In this document: piece by piece, positions 37,720-47,455 of the stretch | Layout of the letters: every line of letters begins with the position of its first letter | Position numbering within the stretch: the stretch's first letter is position 1 | Assembly (NCBI RefSeq): GCF_900176165.1 | Contig: NZ_FWWU01000009.1 | Span: forward strand, 2,400,001 to 2,464,000 | Direction: 5' to 3' | From: Deinococcus hopiensis KR-140 | Lineage (GTDB): Bacteria; Deinococcota; Deinococci; Deinococcales; Deinococcaceae | DNA length: 64,000 nucleotides | Translations under genes and position numbers: made by a program | Notes under the pieces: model-generated | What the model saw: the letters and a program-made list of their open reading frames with translations, nothing else | Told to the model about the DNA's origin: nothing | Database searches by the model: none

Positions 37720-38025
37720 CTACACCTCGTCGTCCCAGTCCCGCACTTTCCCTTCGCGCCGAGCGCGGCGGCGCTCATTCTTGCCACTTTTTTTCTTGGG
37801 ACGGGGAGCGAGGCTCAGCTCGTAGGTGCGGGACGGATCGCAGGGAGCGGGCTGCTCGCCCAGCCGCTCTCCGGGATCAGCGGTGCGCAGATTCCCCGCA
37901 GGGTGAAGGTGCTGGCCCGCACAGTAGGGGCACTCGGACACCACCCAGAACATCAACCGCGTGCCCGGCAGGTCCCGGAGCGTCACGAACGCGGTGCGGG
38001 AGGCGGTCCTGTCACGTTTGGCCAT
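37720..38025 (-). CDS. Small zinc-ribbon-like protein, function unknown
   Basis: A 101-residue soluble protein. LPGTRLMFWVVSECPYCAGQHLHPAG holds a CPYC knuckle with nearby His residues, and a further Cys occurs in PAPCDPSRTYELSL, suggesting a metal site. The C-terminus is strongly basic (KKKSGKNERRRARREGK), suited to nucleic-acid binding. ATG 38025 lies 6 nt after TAGCCT. No named family recognised. Confidence 0.75.
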   Translation of the reverse strand: MAKRDRTASRTAFVTLRDLPGTRLMFWVVSECPYCAGQHLHPAGNLRTADPGERLGEQPAPCDPSRTYELSLAPRPKKKSGKNERRRARREGKVRDWDDEV

Positions 38026-38031
38026 GAAGGC

Positions 38032-38037
38032 AGGCTA
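38032..38037 (-). promoter_or_regulatory. -10 element of the zinc-ribbon-like gene
   Basis: Minus-strand TAGCCT ends 6 nt before the ATG at 38025. It lies between the gene and the 3' end of the GNAT gene. Confidence 0.5.
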
Positions 38038-38073
38038 AGGCCCGACCGGGCCAGGGATTGTGCGGCCCCTCCC

Positions 38074-38937
38074 CTACGCCTCGCCCTCCGTATCGTCACG
38101 CAGGTACGTGACCACCGAGCGGCAGTGGGTCAGGCCCGCGTGGGCGTACAGCGCACGGGCGGCGCGGGCGTGGTCATGCGCGCGGGTACGCATCTGCCGC
38201 AGTTCGGGGTGCGCGGCGGCTTCGGCGGCAGCGAGGGCCAGCAGCACCCGGCCCAGGCCCTGGCCGCGCTCGGCGGGATGCACGGCGAGGTAGGTCAGGT
38301 CCGCGCGGCCCGTCTCCGCGTTCAGCTCGAGTTCGGCAAAGCCCACCGGGCGGCCCCCGTGCAGCAGGGCCACGAGGCGCACGTCCTCGCGGGCGAAATG
38401 GGCCTCGATCTCGGAGTCGGTCCACTCCAGGCGGCCTGCCCAGCCGTCTTCAGAGGCGCGGTACAGCGCGCGGTACGCCTCGGGACGCAGGTGATCGGCG
38501 GTGGTGTAGCCCCCGGGCACCCGCGCGCGCCTGGCCAAGCCGGAGAGGGACGAGCTGTAGAAGTCGGTGGTGTGCATCGGCGTAAAGCCCGAGGCTTCCA
38601 GCGCCTCCCGCGCAGCGAGGTTGTCGCGCGCACTGAAAGCGTAGATGGGCAGGCCGTCGGCGCGCTTAACAACGTGGGCCAGCAGGCCGTGAAGCTCACC
38701 CAACCCGAGGGGCCCTTCCAGCGCCAAGCCATCACGGAAGGGGGCCAGACCGCAATAGGCACGCACCTCGCCGTCCTCGCCCTCGGCCACCAGACACACG
38801 CGGTCCTCGCATTCGGCGTGCAGCTCGTCGGCGTCTCGGGCGTCGGGGGCAAACACCTCACGCTCGGGAGCGTCGTCCATCCAGGTCAGGAGGGCGAGCA
38901 CATCGGGGGTATCGGTCTGGCGCATGGAACGAATCAT
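38074..38937 (-). CDS. GNAT family N-acetyltransferase
   Basis: A 287-residue protein ending in a GNAT domain: RPVGFAELELNAETGRADLTYLAVHPAERGQGLGRVLL holds the acetyl-CoA loop (Q/RxxGxG/A as RGQGLG), followed by TRAHDHARAARALYAHAGL. The N-terminal half (DVLALLTWMDDAPEREVF, YAFSARDNLAAREALEASGF) looks like a degenerate second GNAT fold. The acceptor is unknown. ATG 38937 has an AGGAGG Shine-Dalgarno; a TACGCT element near 39015-39020 may be the promoter. Confidence 0.85.
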   Translation of the reverse strand: MIRSMRQTDTPDVLALLTWMDDAPEREVFAPDARDADELHAECEDRVCLVAEGEDGEVRAYCGLAPFRDGLALEGPLGLGELHGLLAHVVKRADGLPIYAFSARDNLAAREALEASGFTPMHTTDFYSSSLSGLARRARVPGGYTTADHLRPEAYRALYRASEDGWAGRLEWTDSEIEAHFAREDVRLVALLHGGRPVGFAELELNAETGRADLTYLAVHPAERGQGLGRVLLALAAAEAAAHPELRQMRTRAHDHARAARALYAHAGLTHCRSVVTYLRDDTEGEA

Positions 38938-39079
38938 GGCGAGCACCTCCTGCAGGAGCGAGAAAGGCGGGCGAAGTGCGGTCGTCCGGACGCGGGGAAA
39001 AACTGGTGCTCTCAGCGTAGAAAGGTCGCGGCCCCGTTGTCTGCCCCGCCCGTCACGCCGCCGCCCTGCGCAGACGTGC

Positions 39080-39165
39080 TACACTACGCCCATGCCCTGA
39101 AGCAGGGTACGTCGCCTCCTTCCCCCACGAACACGAAGCCGTGTTTCAGGGGCCTTTTTCTTTTT
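39080..39165 (+). promoter_or_regulatory. Leader with attenuator-like alternative hairpins before the DUF4258 gene
   Basis: TACACT (39080-39085) would start RNA near 39092, where an ATG begins a two-codon reading frame (ATG CCC TGA). CCCTG at 39095-39099 can pair locally with CAGGG 39103-39107. Alternatively CCCTGA pairs at long range with TCAGGG 39146-39151, enclosing another hairpin (AACACG 39130-39135 with CGTGTT 39140-39145) and followed by GGCC then T5CT5. The two pairings exclude each other, as in transcription attenuators. The DUF4258 gene starts 43 nt further on. Confidence 0.6.
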
Positions 39166-39207
39166 GAAAGGGGGCAAGACGGATCCCCCACTTCAGAGAG
39201 AAAACAG

Positions 39208-39906
<699 letters not shown>

Positions 39907-40001
39907 TCAGCCGAGGAGCGGTGGGCAGCGCTCCTCGCCGCAGTCTGCGCTCCCACCACGTCGTGCCCGGTCGAGCCCCGGAAATACGCGGAAATCCAGC
40001 C

Positions 40002-40765
40002 TCAACGGCGGACATCCACCCCAAAATACGGCTGGCTGAGTTTGGCGTAGCGGCCGTCCTGCAAAACCTGCTTGAGGGCCGCGTTGCCCGCCTGGTGCAG
40101 GGCGGGGTCTTCCTTGGCGAAGGCCATGCCGACCTGTTCGGTCCACAGGGGCTCGCCAAGCACCAGCCTGGCCTTCCAGTTGGTGTTGAGCGCCCTGAGG
40201 GCTGCGAAACGGTCGGCGACAATGGCGTCCACCTGCCCCGTCGCCACCGCCTGAATGGGGCCACCTGCCGGGAGGGATAGACCTGCAGGCTTTTTTAAAG
40301 GGTGACTTGCGCAGGAAATTGAAAGAGGAGCCGCCCGCCTCTGTGCCCAGATTCCTGCCCGCGAGGTCCTTGCTTGTCAGCGGACCTCCGGTGCGCGTTA
40401 GGATCACGCTGGTGGTGCAGTAGATGGGGGCGGAGAAGTCCACCCGTTGCCTGCGAGCATCGGTGATGGCGTGAGAGGCGGCGACCCGGTCGATTTTTCC
40501 CGGCCGGTCGCCGAGGTCCCGCAAGAGCCCGCCGAAGGGCCGCACCGCCCACTGCACCTTCAGGCCCACGCGCCGGGCGACCCAGGGGCTTTGAGATTGA
40601 CCTCGCCGCCCTGGTCGCCCAGCGTCCATGAAGCTGAAGGGCTCGGCGTCCGCGCTGGTGGCGAGCTTAGGGACACCGCTGGCCCTGATGCCGGCCAGGG
40701 TGCGGGCCTGGGCCACAGCCAGGAACGGGCAAGACTGCCGACAACAGCGCAGCGGCGACACGCAT
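40002..40765 (-). pseudogene. Decayed amino-acid ABC transporter solute-binding protein
   Basis: Minus-strand fragments in three frames follow the bacterial solute-binding family 3 order. MRVAALLSAV-like signal starts near 40765, then VAQARTLAGIRASGVPKLAT, DAEPFSFMDAG, ITDARRQRVDFSAPIY and VILTRTGGPLTSKDLAGRNLG follow. After a frameshift AVATGQVDAIVADRFAALRAL and ALKQVLQDGRYAKLSQPYFG run to a stop. The ancestor would bind an amino acid in the periplasm for an ABC importer. Several frameshifts inactivate it and no permease or ATPase gene is adjacent. Confidence 0.75.
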
Positions 40766-40903
40766 CCACAACCTCTGGAAACAAGTTTGGCCGGATGTTG
40801 GCACTCCACCTGTCACCTTAGCGCTGCAAAAGTGGAGCGGTACAACGTTCGGCGTTCCAGGCACGGCGGGGTACGCCTTCCATTGCCTGTGTTCCCCCCC
40901 TGC

Positions 40904-40909
40904 TACCCT
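40904..40909 (+). promoter_or_regulatory. -10 element of mnmE (leaderless type)
   Basis: TACCCT ends 7 nt before the GTG at 40917; no Shine-Dalgarno. Confidence 0.5.
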
Positions 40910-40916
40910 GCCCCGC

Positions 40917-42236
40917 GTGACACGTACCGGCCTATCCGACACCATCGCCGCCATCGCCACCGCTCCGGGCAGCGCGGGGGTGGGCATCGTGCGCGTGAGT
41001 GGGCCGGAGGCGCTGTGGGTGGCGGACAGGGTATTCCGGGGCAGGCGCAGGCCGAGCGCCACGCGCGGCGGACGCTTCCTGTTCGGGCAACTGACCGGTG
41101 AGGGCGGCGAGGTGCTCGACGAGGGACTCTGCCTGGTCTTTCGGGGACCACGCAGCTACACCGGCGAGGACGTGGCCGAGCTTCAGACCCACGGCAGCCC
41201 CGCCGTGCTGGGCAGCGTGCTGGCCCGCGTGCTGGAACTCGGCGCGCGGCTGGCCCGGCCCGGCGAATTCACCCTGCGCGCCTACCTGGCCGGGCGGCTC
41301 GATCTGACGCAGGCAGAGGCCGTGCTGGAACTGGTCAGCGCCGGAACGGACACCGCCCGGCGGCAGGCCACCCTGGGCCTCTCAGGGGCGCTGGGCGAGC
41401 GGGTGGAGGGCATCGGGGCGCAGGTGACGCGCACGCTGGCGGCCCTCCAGGCCATGCTGGACTACCCCGAGGAGGGCGTGCCGGAGGAAGATCGGGCGCT
41501 GCCCCTCGCTGCCGCTGAGGCCGAACTCTCGGCGCTGGTGCACACCGCGCGGGCCGGACAGGTGGCGACGCGGGGCGCGCGGCTGGCCCTGATTGGACGG
41601 CCCAACGCCGGCAAAAGCAGTTTGCTCAATGCCCTGCTGGGCTATGAGCGCTCCATCGTCACGCCTATTCCCGGCACCACCCGCGACTATCTGGAGGCGC
41701 AGCTCTCGCTGGCAGGCGTACCCGTCACGCTGGTGGACACGGCGGGCATCCGCGAAACGGCCGACGAGGTGGAGGCGGCGGGCGTGCGGCAGGCCGTCAC
41801 GCTGGCGGGCTCGGCCGATCTCGTGCTTGCGCTGGAGGACGGCACCCTGCCCCGCGAGCCCCTGCCCGCCGAACTGCCCCTGGGGGCGCGGGCGATCCAC
41901 GTGCGGACCAAGGCGGACCTCTCCCCCGTCTGGGACGATCCGGCCACCCTGCCCGTGAGCGCCGTGACCGCTCAGGGCCTCCCCGAACTGCGGGAAGCGG
42001 TCCACGCTGCCCTTGTCGGCGACGCGGCGCGGGGCGAGGCGTGGCTGACCACCGAGCGGCAGGCCGACGCAGCGAGGCGGGCGCTTGCCCACGTGCGGGC
42101 AGCCCGGGACCTCCCCGATGATCTGGCCAGTTACGAGCTGGAAGAAGCCCTGCGCGCCCTGGCCGAACTGACTGGGCGGGACGCGTCGGAGGATGTGGTG
42201 GACGCGGTGTTTCGAAATTTTTGTGTGGGGAAGTAG
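40917..42236 (+). CDS. mnmE: tRNA uridine-5-carboxymethylaminomethyl synthesis GTPase MnmE
   Basis: A 439-residue GTPase that with MnmG modifies the wobble uridine (xm5U34) of several tRNAs. The N-terminal folate-binding domain (DTIAAIATAPGSAGVGIVRV, RSYTGEDVAELQTHGSP) and helical domain (GEFTLRAYLAGRLDLTQAE) are followed by the G domain (LIGRPNAGKSSLLNALLG, TPIPGTTRDYLE, DTAGIRETADEVE). The C-terminal FCVGK carries the essential Cys. The NKxD position reads RTKADL. GTG 40917 is the start, in a leaderless context. Confidence 0.95.
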   Translation: MTRTGLSDTIAAIATAPGSAGVGIVRVSGPEALWVADRVFRGRRRPSATRGGRFLFGQLTGEGGEVLDEGLCLVFRGPRSYTGEDVAELQTHGSPAVLGSVLARVLELGARLARPGEFTLRAYLAGRLDLTQAEAVLELVSAGTDTARRQATLGLSGALGERVEGIGAQVTRTLAALQAMLDYPEEGVPEEDRALPLAAAEAELSALVHTARAGQVATRGARLALIGRPNAGKSSLLNALLGYERSIVTPIPGTTRDYLEAQLSLAGVPVTLVDTAGIRETADEVEAAGVRQAVTLAGSADLVLALEDGTLPREPLPAELPLGARAIHVRTKADLSPVWDDPATLPVSAVTAQGLPELREAVHAALVGDAARGEAWLTTERQADAARRALAHVRAARDLPDDLASYELEEALRALAELTGRDASEDVVDAVFRNFCVGK

Positions 42237-42275
42237 GGAATGGCCAGCGGCGGGCAGCCGGTCGTCAGCGACGGC

Positions 42276-42311
42276 AAAGGGCTCCCCCGGAAGCTCCCGG
42301 AGAGGCCCTTT
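42276..42311 (+). terminator. Imperfect terminator hairpin after mnmE
   Basis: AAAGGGCTCCCCCGG (42276-42290) faces CCGGAGAGGCCCTTT (42297-42311) with a few mismatches, then GTTG. It lies 40 nt after the stop. Confidence 0.45.
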
Positions 42312-42364
42312 GTTGAAGGGGCAGAGGATGGGGGAGCGTCAGGCACTCGGCCCTCTGCCCCTCT

Positions 42365-42628
42365 TCAGGCCTCTTCGCCCGTGTCCAGCGAGGTCTCGTG
42401 CCCTGGGTTGGTGCTCGCCGGATCGCTCGTGATCATGCTGCCGTTGGAGGCCACGTCCTGCTTGTCGAGGCCACGTTCCTCGAATTCGTCAGCGATGCGG
42501 GCCTCGGCTTTGGCGTCTTTCACGGCGTCGCGGTGCTCGTCGGTGCGGCCCATGAACTGCAGGTCCACATTGCTGATCTCGTCTTCCGTTTTGGAGACGT
42601 CATTGCGGGTGTCGTCGGGATTCGTCAT
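42365..42628 (-). CDS. Small acidic hydrophilic protein, function unknown
   Basis: An 87-residue protein, acidic and without hydrophobic segments: DTRNDVSKTEDEISNVDLQF, then DAKAEARIADEFEERGLDKQ. The composition suggests an intrinsically disordered or stress-type protein. ATG 42628 lies 7 nt after TAGCGT. I do not recognise the family. Confidence 0.7.
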   Translation of the reverse strand: MTNPDDTRNDVSKTEDEISNVDLQFMGRTDEHRDAVKDAKAEARIADEFEERGLDKQDVASNGSMITSDPASTNPGHETSLDTGEEA

Positions 42629-42635
42629 GCCTCTC

Positions 42636-42641
42636 ACGCTA
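42636..42641 (-). promoter_or_regulatory. -10 element of the small acidic protein gene
   Basis: Minus-strand TAGCGT ends 7 nt before the ATG at 42628. Confidence 0.45.
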
Positions 42642-42689
42642 AGGGGGCTTTCCAGGAAGGGCGTGAGGCTGCCTTTAGGCTCCTTCGGG

Positions 42690-43470
42690 ACTTGAAGCCC
42701 GCGCCGAGCAGGGGAGCGGCCAGCGAGAGAGGCGAACAGGCCCGGCGCGAGGCCGGCGGGACCGGGGCCCAGGAGGGCCGTCACGCCCTCCTGTCCGAGC
42801 AGCACGGGCAGCGCCGAGGAGACGTTCACAGCGGCGAGCACGCGCCCGAGGTGCCCCGGCGCTGCAAGGTGCTCGCCGCTGTGATCACCCCAAACCGGGC
42901 AGTGCGGATCACCGGGGCAAAGGGGCCACAGGGCCATTGCCACGGGGCAGGTCTGACCACCCGAAGGCGAGGAGCAGCTTTTGCGCGCACCGTTCCAGCT
43001 GCAGGCGCGGCACGGTCAATGCGCCCACCACCCTGCGTGAGGGCTGTGAACAGCAGCCCGTAGCCCGCTTCGCCCAGGACAGGCAGGGCCGCCACCGCGA
43101 GCGAGATCACCGCCAAGCTCAGCGCGTTCAACCCAAAGCGCGGCCCCGGACCGGCCATGCCCGCCAGCGCCGGAGCGCGCAGGCCCGCCACGTTCAGCGG
43201 CGCGTTGGCCGGTACCAGCGCCTCTCCCCGCACCAGGGCGGAGGTGAGCGCGCAGGCCACCGCCAGATGCTTACGGTCCACGAGGAAAAAGGTGGCGGCC
43301 GTGAGGACGTTGAGCAGGTGGACGGCGGCGAGAAGCCCTCGTCCGTACGCGCCATCACGCCGGGAAAGGGCGAGAGCTGCCGCCGGGACAGCATCCGGGC
43401 TGTCCACATTCCCACGGCCGGTCAGCGTGTAGAGCTGCTCCAGCGCGACGTTCATGCTGTTGCCAAGCAC
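42690..43470 (-). pseudogene. Decayed MFS transporter fragment
   Basis: Hydrophobic MFS-like text in two frames. LLAAVHLLNVLTAATFFLVD, ALVRGEALVPANAPLNVAG and PRFGLNALSLAVISLAVAAL match the middle of MFS_3/EntS-type exporters (the APANALNxAG and NALS segments). After a frameshift and scrambled sequence GRVLAAVNVSSALPVLLGQE and APGLFASLAGRSPARR resemble the later helices. Both ends and several helices are missing, so it cannot be functional. Confidence 0.65.
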
Positions 43471-43539
43471 AGAACGCAGCTGCGCCAGCAGAACACGGGC
43501 AAAGGCCAGGTCAGCATGGGTGCTCCCTTCGGGTGGGCG

Positions 43540-43806
43540 TTATTCGTTCACCTGGTGGCGCAGATACTCGGCCACCAGTTCGCTGACCTCCACGCCTGCG
43601 CGGGGAACCTTTTCCAGCTGCCGGGCCTTGTCCTCCCGGGTTATGGGCAACCACAGGGCGACTCCTGCCCGCACTCCACCTTGTACTTGCCGCCCCCGGC
43701 ACCCAGTTGCACCGTTCCCTCTCGGCTCGGCCAGCCACGCCAGCAGCCTTGAACGCCAAAATCGCCATGCCCACCCCACCCTGAGCAGCGCAGCGGCTTC
43801 GTCCAA
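43540..43806 (-). other. Possible decayed small gene, unrecognised
   Basis: An 88-codon frame (MDEAAALLRVGWAWRFW, ending SELVAEYLRHQVNE) lies between the MFS remains and the DUF58 gene. Another frame over the middle reads TVQLGAGGGKYKVE, so the region looks frameshifted. The last 25 codons look protein-like. No family or function can be given. Confidence 0.3.
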
Positions 43807-43875
43807 AGATGCCCACAGGATCTGCCTCCGGTCCAGCCGACGCTCAACGCTGACCGGTGACGGTTGACGGCGCTC

Positions 43876-44967
43876 CTACGCCCCCAGCCGCAGCACACTC
43901 TGGTTGCCCCGGACCACGTACACCAGCACGCCCGCCTCGGCCAGGATTCCGGCGCGGCGCTCCAGGTCACGCACCGTATCGGGAGCCCCCACCCATTGAC
44001 GGCGGGGCTTCTCCCCAGGTTCGAGGTAAAAGCCCTCGGGAATGGCGACGATCACCACGCGGCTGGCCGTGGCGCGGGCGAGGAGGGCCTGCTGCACCAG
44101 GGCTCCCGGTGCGCGCTGGGTCAGCACGATCAGGTTTCCCCCCGCACGGGGGGGCGGGATAAGGGGCGGCGCGGTGTCGGACTGCACCCCCGCGAGTCGG
44201 CGCAGGGCGGCGCGCAGGGCCTCAGGGGTACGGCCCGTGGGGGTGGCCCCGGAGGTCGTGGCAACGCTGGCGGGAAGGTCGAGCGCGAGGGCCTCCTGAA
44301 TCAGGCTGCTGGCGAGGCGCACGGCACTTTCCAGAAACACGTCGTTGCCGTTCGTGTCGAGGTAGACCGTCAGGCTGCTCGCGGCGGTACGCTCCAGTTC
44401 GCGCACGGTGAGTTCTCCGGTCCGTGCCGAGAGCCGCCAGTGGACCCGGCCCGGAGGGTCACCCGGCACGTAGGGCCTCGCGCCGCGCAGGCTGATGGGA
44501 TCTTCCAGGCCCAGCGTGCGCGAGAGGGTGCCCTCGCTCAGGAGGGGCCGCAGCAGGTCCGGCAGCACCAGGCCGTGCGTCCCGGGGTAGACCTCCATCC
44601 GGTCCTCTGTGGGCAGCGGCGCGGAATACCAGAACAGTCCCAGCGGATCGGACCAGCGCAGCCCAGCGGGCGGCCAGACATACTCGCCGCGGCGGTTGAG
44701 GCGCAGCGTGGTGGTCCGCTCGGTCACGCTGCGGCCCACCGTCAGGCCGCCCACGGTGACCTGCTCGCCAGGGACGACGCTGCGGGGCGCCTCATCCAGC
44801 ACCAGGACACGGCGTGGCCAGCGCGACGCGACCTCGATGCGGACGGTGTACGCCACCGCCGTGCCCTCGAAGCCCTGCGCCGGAAAGGTGCGGGTGAGGC
44901 GCACGAGGGGAGGACGGCGCGCCACCGCAAAGGCCGCTCCCACCACCGCGAGCAGCGCGAGGACCAC
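43876..44967 (-). CDS. DUF58 domain protein of a MoxR operon
   Basis: A 363-residue protein, third gene of the DUF4129-MoxR-DUF58 set. N-terminal hydrophobic segment VLALLAVVGAAFAVARRPPL (membrane anchor) precedes a beta-rich region. The DUF58 core has DPISLRGARPYVPGDPPGRVHWRLSARTGELTVRELE, with the conserved RPYxPGDxxxxIxW pattern, and then a degenerate von Willebrand A-like fold (LTVYLDTNGNDVF). Such proteins are thought to be clients or partners of MoxR chaperones at the envelope. The start (GTG 44967) is uncertain because no better codon follows the moxR stop. Confidence 0.85.
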   Translation of the reverse strand: MVLALLAVVGAAFAVARRPPLVRLTRTFPAQGFEGTAVAYTVRIEVASRWPRRVLVLDEAPRSVVPGEQVTVGGLTVGRSVTERTTTLRLNRRGEYVWPPAGLRWSDPLGLFWYSAPLPTEDRMEVYPGTHGLVLPDLLRPLLSEGTLSRTLGLEDPISLRGARPYVPGDPPGRVHWRLSARTGELTVRELERTAASSLTVYLDTNGNDVFLESAVRLASSLIQEALALDLPASVATTSGATPTGRTPEALRAALRRLAGVQSDTAPPLIPPPRAGGNLIVLTQRAPGALVQQALLARATASRVVIVAIPEGFYLEPGEKPRRQWVGAPDTVRDLERRAGILAEAGVLVYVVRGNQSVLRLGA

Positions 44968-44987
44968 GAGCAGCAGCGCGGAGACGT

Positions 44988-45992
44988 TCAGGGTCTGGCC
45001 CCTGTGGGAAGCGGCGAGGCGCCGGACACCTCGGCGGGCACCGGTTCCTGCCGCAGCACGTCTGCCACGACTTCCTCCGGGCGCAGTCCGGCAAGGCGGG
45101 CCTCGATGCGCAGGGTCAGGCGATGGGCCAGCACCCCCGGAGCGGCGGCCTTCACATCGTCGGGGATCACGAAGGAGCGCCCTGACAGTGCGGCGAGGGC
45201 CTGCGCCACCCCCTGGAGTGCGAGGCTGGCGCGCGGTCCACCTCCAAGTGCCACCTGCGGGTGCGAGCGGGTCCGCGCGGTGAGGGCGGCCATGTAGCGT
45301 CTCAAGTCGTCGGAAACGCGGACCTCGCGCACCACCTGCCGGGCCGCGAGCAGGTCGCCCGCCGTCGCCACCGTGCCCAGCGTCTCGATGGGGTGCACGC
45401 CCTGGAGGCGGCCGAGCATCTGCACCTCTTCCTCCAGCGTGGGGTAGCCCACCGAGAGCTTGAGCACAAAGCGGTCGAGCTGGGCTTCAGGCAGGCGGTA
45501 GGTACCCTCATGCTCCACCGGGTTCTGGGTGGCGATCACCACGAAGGGGGGCGGCAGCACGTGGGTCACGCCGCCTTCCGTAACCTGCCCCTCGCCCATC
45601 GCCTCCAGCAGCGCGGACTGGGTTTTGGGGGTGGCGCGGTTGATCTCGTCGGCGAGCAGCAACCCCGTAAAGATGGGGCCGGGCACGAACTCGAACTCGC
45701 CGGTGGCCGGGCGGTACACGCTCACGCCGGTCACGTCGCTGGGGAGCAGATCCGGGGTGAACTGCACCCGCCGGAAGCCCAGGCCCAGAGTCGCGGCCAG
45801 CGCCCGCGCCAGCATGGTCTTGCCCGTTCCGGGCGCGTCTTCGAGCAGCAGGTGTCCACCTGCCAGCAGGCCCGCCAGCGCGAGGCGCGTGACCTGCTCC
45901 TTGCCCACCAGAACCCGCGCCACGTTGTGCAGCACGCGGGCAGCGTAGCGCTGCACATCCGCCTCTTGCCCCGTTCGTCTCTCGCTCGTCAT
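44988..45992 (-). CDS. MoxR-family AAA+ ATPase
   Basis: A 334-residue AAA+ chaperone. Walker A is LEDAPGTGKTMLARALA, Walker B LLADEINRATPKTQSALLEAM, sensor 1 FVVIATQNPVEHEGTYRLPEAQLDRF, and the C-terminal lid has the MoxR pattern (RRYMAALTARTRSHPQVALG, GPRASLALQG, FVIPDDVKAAAPGVLAHRL). It remodels protein partners, presumably the DUF58 product. Its ATG overlaps the stop of the upstream DUF4129 gene by 4 nt. Confidence 0.95.
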   Translation of the reverse strand: MTSERRTGQEADVQRYAARVLHNVARVLVGKEQVTRLALAGLLAGGHLLLEDAPGTGKTMLARALAATLGLGFRRVQFTPDLLPSDVTGVSVYRPATGEFEFVPGPIFTGLLLADEINRATPKTQSALLEAMGEGQVTEGGVTHVLPPPFVVIATQNPVEHEGTYRLPEAQLDRFVLKLSVGYPTLEEEVQMLGRLQGVHPIETLGTVATAGDLLAARQVVREVRVSDDLRRYMAALTARTRSHPQVALGGGPRASLALQGVAQALAALSGRSFVIPDDVKAAAPGVLAHRLTLRIEARLAGLRPEEVVADVLRQEPVPAEVSGASPLPTGARP

Positions 45993-47455
45993 GGTGTATC
46001 GCCCTCCGGTGGTCTGGTGTGTGCGGCGGCGGCCCCCCGGGCCACCTGCCGGGCGGCTTCCTCGGCCGCGTCGGCGTCCTCCTCGGTCACGCGGCCCCCG
46101 TAGCGCACCGGAGTGTAGGCGGTCACGAGGACGCCCAGCGGTGCCACGAGGGCCGGGAGTAGGTGGGTCACCCGCGCCGCGTGTTCGGCGGGTGTCTCGG
46201 CCTCGGCCCGGCCCAGACCTACCCGTCCCAGAGCTGCCAGGGCCTCGCGGTAGGCCACCCGGACGCGGTGAAGGGCAGCGTCGGGGCCGGAGGGCAGGGC
46301 TTCCTCAGGCGTGGCTTCCCCAGTTCTCACCTTCTCGCGGGACTGCAGGGTCAGCCACAGCACTGCGCCTGCCAGCGCGGCCAGCACGAGAAAGGCCGCG
46401 AGATGGATCGCCCACAGCAGCCGCGCCTGTGTGGCGGGCGAGAGGGGAATGGGGGCGCGCTCCTGCGGAGCCGCCGACCGACTTTTCTTTCCCAGCTCCT
46501 TTTGAATTTCTCCGCCCGGCCCCAGCGAGGCCCCGGAAGAAGGTGGGGTGGCCCCGATAAAGGCAGCGGTCAGGAGGGCGCCGACAAGCAGGCCGGCGAG
46601 GGCAGCCACCTCCCACCAGTTGCGCTTCTGTTCGGGCTTGGTCCGGCGCGCGCGCCCGAGCATGAACCATAGCGCGGCGATCAGGAGCAGCCCGCCCAGC
46701 AGTGGCAGGTCACCGCCGGGCAGGGGGGGGCGCCCGGCGGGCGTGGGGGCAACCTGCGTTCTGGGTTCCGCCAACGGGCGGGGGAGGCGAACGGGCGAAA
46801 CGGACGCCTGGGGAGGCCGTAGGGGAGCCGCTGTGGTGGCCGAAACGGCTGCTGACGGCGAGGACTTGACACCCGCAGCGGGCCACGCCAGGGCCAGCAG
46901 CCCCAGCAGCGTGGCCCCAAGCAGCCCCAGAGCCGCGACTTCCCCCACAGCGCGGCGGCTGCCCGGCAGGCGGTGGGAGGGCCGCTCCTCCCACCCCACC
47001 GTTCCCAGCAGCGTCAGCACCAGCGCGAGGAAGCCCAGCGCCAGCCCCCACGGGGCAGCCGTGCCGGTCACCACCACTCCGAGGAGCAGCGCCGCCGCCA
47101 GGCCGGCCACGCCCCACACCATCTTCCGCCCCTCCAGCGCGCCCGTCGTCAGGGCGACGAGAACCGCTCCCCCGAACACCTGCAGGAACAACTGGGTGAA
47201 CAGCAGCGCGCCCGCCGCGCCCTTCATGTTGGGCACCTGCACCAGGAGCCCCTGCCCCCCGCCCAGCAGCAGCAGGGGCAGGCGCAGCAGGGGGTTCTCC
47301 CCTTCCTGCCGGGAGGCGAGCAGGGCCAGGACCATGCCCAGCACCGCCCACCACGGCAGCCACGCTGCGCCCACCACCGGCACGAGCGCGACCAACAGCG
47401 AGCGGTCCAGCCCACGGAAGCGGGCTGGGGGTGGGGAGGGCGGGGCGGTGTCTAT
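45989..47455 (-). CDS. DUF4129 multi-pass membrane protein of the MoxR operon
   Basis: About 489 codons. The N-terminal half has five or more hydrophobic helices (GAAWLPWWAVLGMVLALLAS, ALLLGVVVTGTAAPWGLAL, VAALGLLGATLLGLLALAWP). Then a Pro-rich loop, two more helices and a C-terminal DUF4129 domain (LHRVRVAYREALAALGRVGL, ETPAEHAARVTHLLPAL). It resembles the transglutaminase-associated membrane partners in MoxR loci, without the transglutaminase domain. The start is unclear: TAGGCT (47463-47468) would place a leaderless start on ATA at 47455, while in-frame TTG and GTG codons lie about 20 codons downstream and the frame is open to 47596. Confidence 0.75.
   Translation of the reverse strand: MDTAPPSPPPARFRGLDRSLLVALVPVVGAAWLPWWAVLGMVLALLASRQEGENPLLRLPLLLLGGGQGLLVQVPNMKGAAGALLFTQLFLQVFGGAVLVALTTGALEGRKMVWGVAGLAAALLLGVVVTGTAAPWGLALGFLALVLTLLGTVGWEERPSHRLPGSRRAVGEVAALGLLGATLLGLLALAWPAAGVKSSPSAAVSATTAAPLRPPQASVSPVRLPRPLAEPRTQVAPTPAGRPPLPGGDLPLLGGLLLIAALWFMLGRARRTKPEQKRNWWEVAALAGLLVGALLTAAFIGATPPSSGASLGPGGEIQKELGKKSRSAAPQERAPIPLSPATQARLLWAIHLAAFLVLAALAGAVLWLTLQSREKVRTGEATPEEALPSGPDAALHRVRVAYREALAALGRVGLGRAEAETPAEHAARVTHLLPALVAPLGVLVTAYTPVRYGGRVTEEDADAAEEAARQVARGAAAAHTRPPEGDTP

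Noticed and set aside
39092..39100. ATG CCC TGA as a real gene
   Set aside because: Two codons cannot make a useful protein; I treat it as a possible regulatory element only.
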